Made by a program: the position numbers and the translations under genes
Notes under the pieces: generated by a model
What the model was told of the DNA's origin: nothing
Seen by the model: the letters and a program-made list of their open reading frames with translations, nothing else
The model's database searches: none
Assembly: GCF_001507595.1 (NCBI RefSeq)
Contig: NZ_LQBQ01000002.1
Location: 62,001 to 126,000, forward strand
Reading direction: 5' to 3'
DNA: 64,000 nucleotides
DNA from: Ruegeria marisrubri
GTDB taxonomy: Bacteria; Pseudomonadota; Alphaproteobacteria; Rhodobacterales; Rhodobacteraceae
Part shown: piece by piece, positions 63,470-64,000 of the stretch
Layout of the letters: every line of letters begins with the position of its first letter
How positions within the stretch are numbered: position 1 is the first letter of the stretch

Positions 63470-64000
63470 ATGTCTGTTTTTCTCCGCCGCAGTTGCGGCG
63501 CCGCGATTGCATATGCCATTGCCACACAAGGCGCCTGGGCCGATCTGACCGCGGATCAGGTCTGGGCCGACTGGCAGGCCTATATGGGCGGCATGGGCTA
63601 CCAGGTATCCGGCGATGCAAGCAGCGCGGGCGATGTCACGACCATCAGCGACATGACCATGATGATGGAAATACCCGAGGAGAACGGACAGTTCTCGATG
63701 GTCATCCCCGAGGTGACGCTGACCGAAAACGGCGACGGGACGGTGAACCTGGGCTTTCCGGCGTCTTTCCCGCTGCTGATCGAAGGCGAGGCCGAGGGCG
63801 AAGTGTTCCGCGTCGAGCTGACATACACCCATGACGGCATGACCGTGCTGGTCTCGGGCTCTCCCGAGGACATGACCTATGCGTATTCCGCGGCCAGTGT
63901 CGGCGTGGAACTGACCTCGGTCGAGGCGGATGGCGAAGTCATGCCCAAAGAGGCCCTGTCCGCGTCGATGAACATGGCCGATGTCTCGGGCATGTCGAAA
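63470..64000 (+). CDS. DUF2125 exported protein, N-terminal part only
   Basis: 177 codons before the window ends. Signal-peptide-like start, then Asp/Thr/Val-rich beta segments with ADLTADQVWADWQ and the MTYAYSAASVGVEL stretch typical of DUF2125. The full protein should be about 500 residues and periplasmic. Function unknown. Confidence 0.85.
   Translation, partial: MSVFLRRSCGAAIAYAIATQGAWADLTADQVWADWQAYMGGMGYQVSGDASSAGDVTTISDMTMMMEIPEENGQFSMVIPEVTLTENGDGTVNLGFPASFPLLIEGEAEGEVFRVELTYTHDGMTVLVSGSPEDMTYAYSAASVGVELTSVEADGEVMPKEALSASMNMADVSGMSK

Overview
The window is chromosomal DNA from a marine alphaproteobacterium of the Roseobacter group (Rhodobacterales, close to Ruegeria and relatives). 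This rests on gene content and style: high GC with few AT-rich stretches, an L-malyl-CoA/beta-methylmalyl-CoA lyase of the ethylmalonyl-CoA pathway, a CenR-type essential response regulator, a GT14 glycosyltransferase with a long C-terminal extension, the alphaproteobacterial FYDLN-type protein, and the leuS-lptE-holA order. I identified all families by reading motifs; no database search was run. Most of the window is ordinary core genome, and I saw no CRISPR array, prophage, insertion sequence or rRNA operon.

Layout. 1-8.4 kb: the end of pyruvate kinase (cut by the window edge), an N-formylglutamate amidohydrolase, small conserved proteins, a DODA-type dioxygenase, then a minus-strand operon dgcN-dgcA-dat that looks like D-glutamate/D-amino-acid catabolism, then mcl1 with a clear terminator and a secreted PA14-like protein. 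8.5-9.0 kb: a decayed divergent lrp/lysE pair. 9-13.3 kb: accA, a lytic transglycosylase lipoprotein, a GntR regulator, a YgjP-type metallopeptidase, an acidic FYDLN protein and tRNA-Ala(GGC). 13.5-22.2 kb: a minus-strand Tad (Flp pilus) cluster running flp, small ORF, cpaB, tadG, tadE, tadE, tadZ, tadA, tadB, tadC; secretin, prepilin peptidase and tadD are not in it. 22.5-31.7 kb: a class A penicillin-binding protein, glnK-amtB, sseA plus an aromatic/aspartate aminotransferase, an XRE-cupin regulator divergent from ilvD across a striking double palindrome.

31.9-40.8 kb: a divergent sulfotransferase/glycosyltransferase pair, a free-methionine-sulfoxide reductase, a thiolase, a STAS/HATPase partner-switching pair, a gamma-glutamyltransferase family protein, hspQ, an SLT-type lipoprotein and lolA. 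40.9-50.3 kb: ftsK with an upstream aminotransferase and amidase, a UbiH-type flavin monooxygenase, Trm112-like and LON-domain proteins, a CnoX-type thioredoxin and exonuclease III. 50.4-64 kb: cenR with a terminator-bearing 3' region, ribA plus an L,D-transpeptidase, a YggS homologue, a porin, DUF3576 lipoprotein, leuS-lptE-holA, a glutathione transferase, a HI0933-type flavoprotein, a small HNH protein, a crotonase lacking both usual catalytic glutamates coupled to a short-chain dehydrogenase, and the start of a DUF2125 protein.

The most interesting points are the XRE-cupin operator pair, the D-glutamate operon with a hairpin-plus-motif repeat that occurs again 30 kb away in another context, the reduced Tad cluster with cysteine-bearing pilin and pseudopilins, the sulfotransferase/glycosyltransferase pair, the candidate 3'-UTR small RNA of cenR, and the atypical crotonase.
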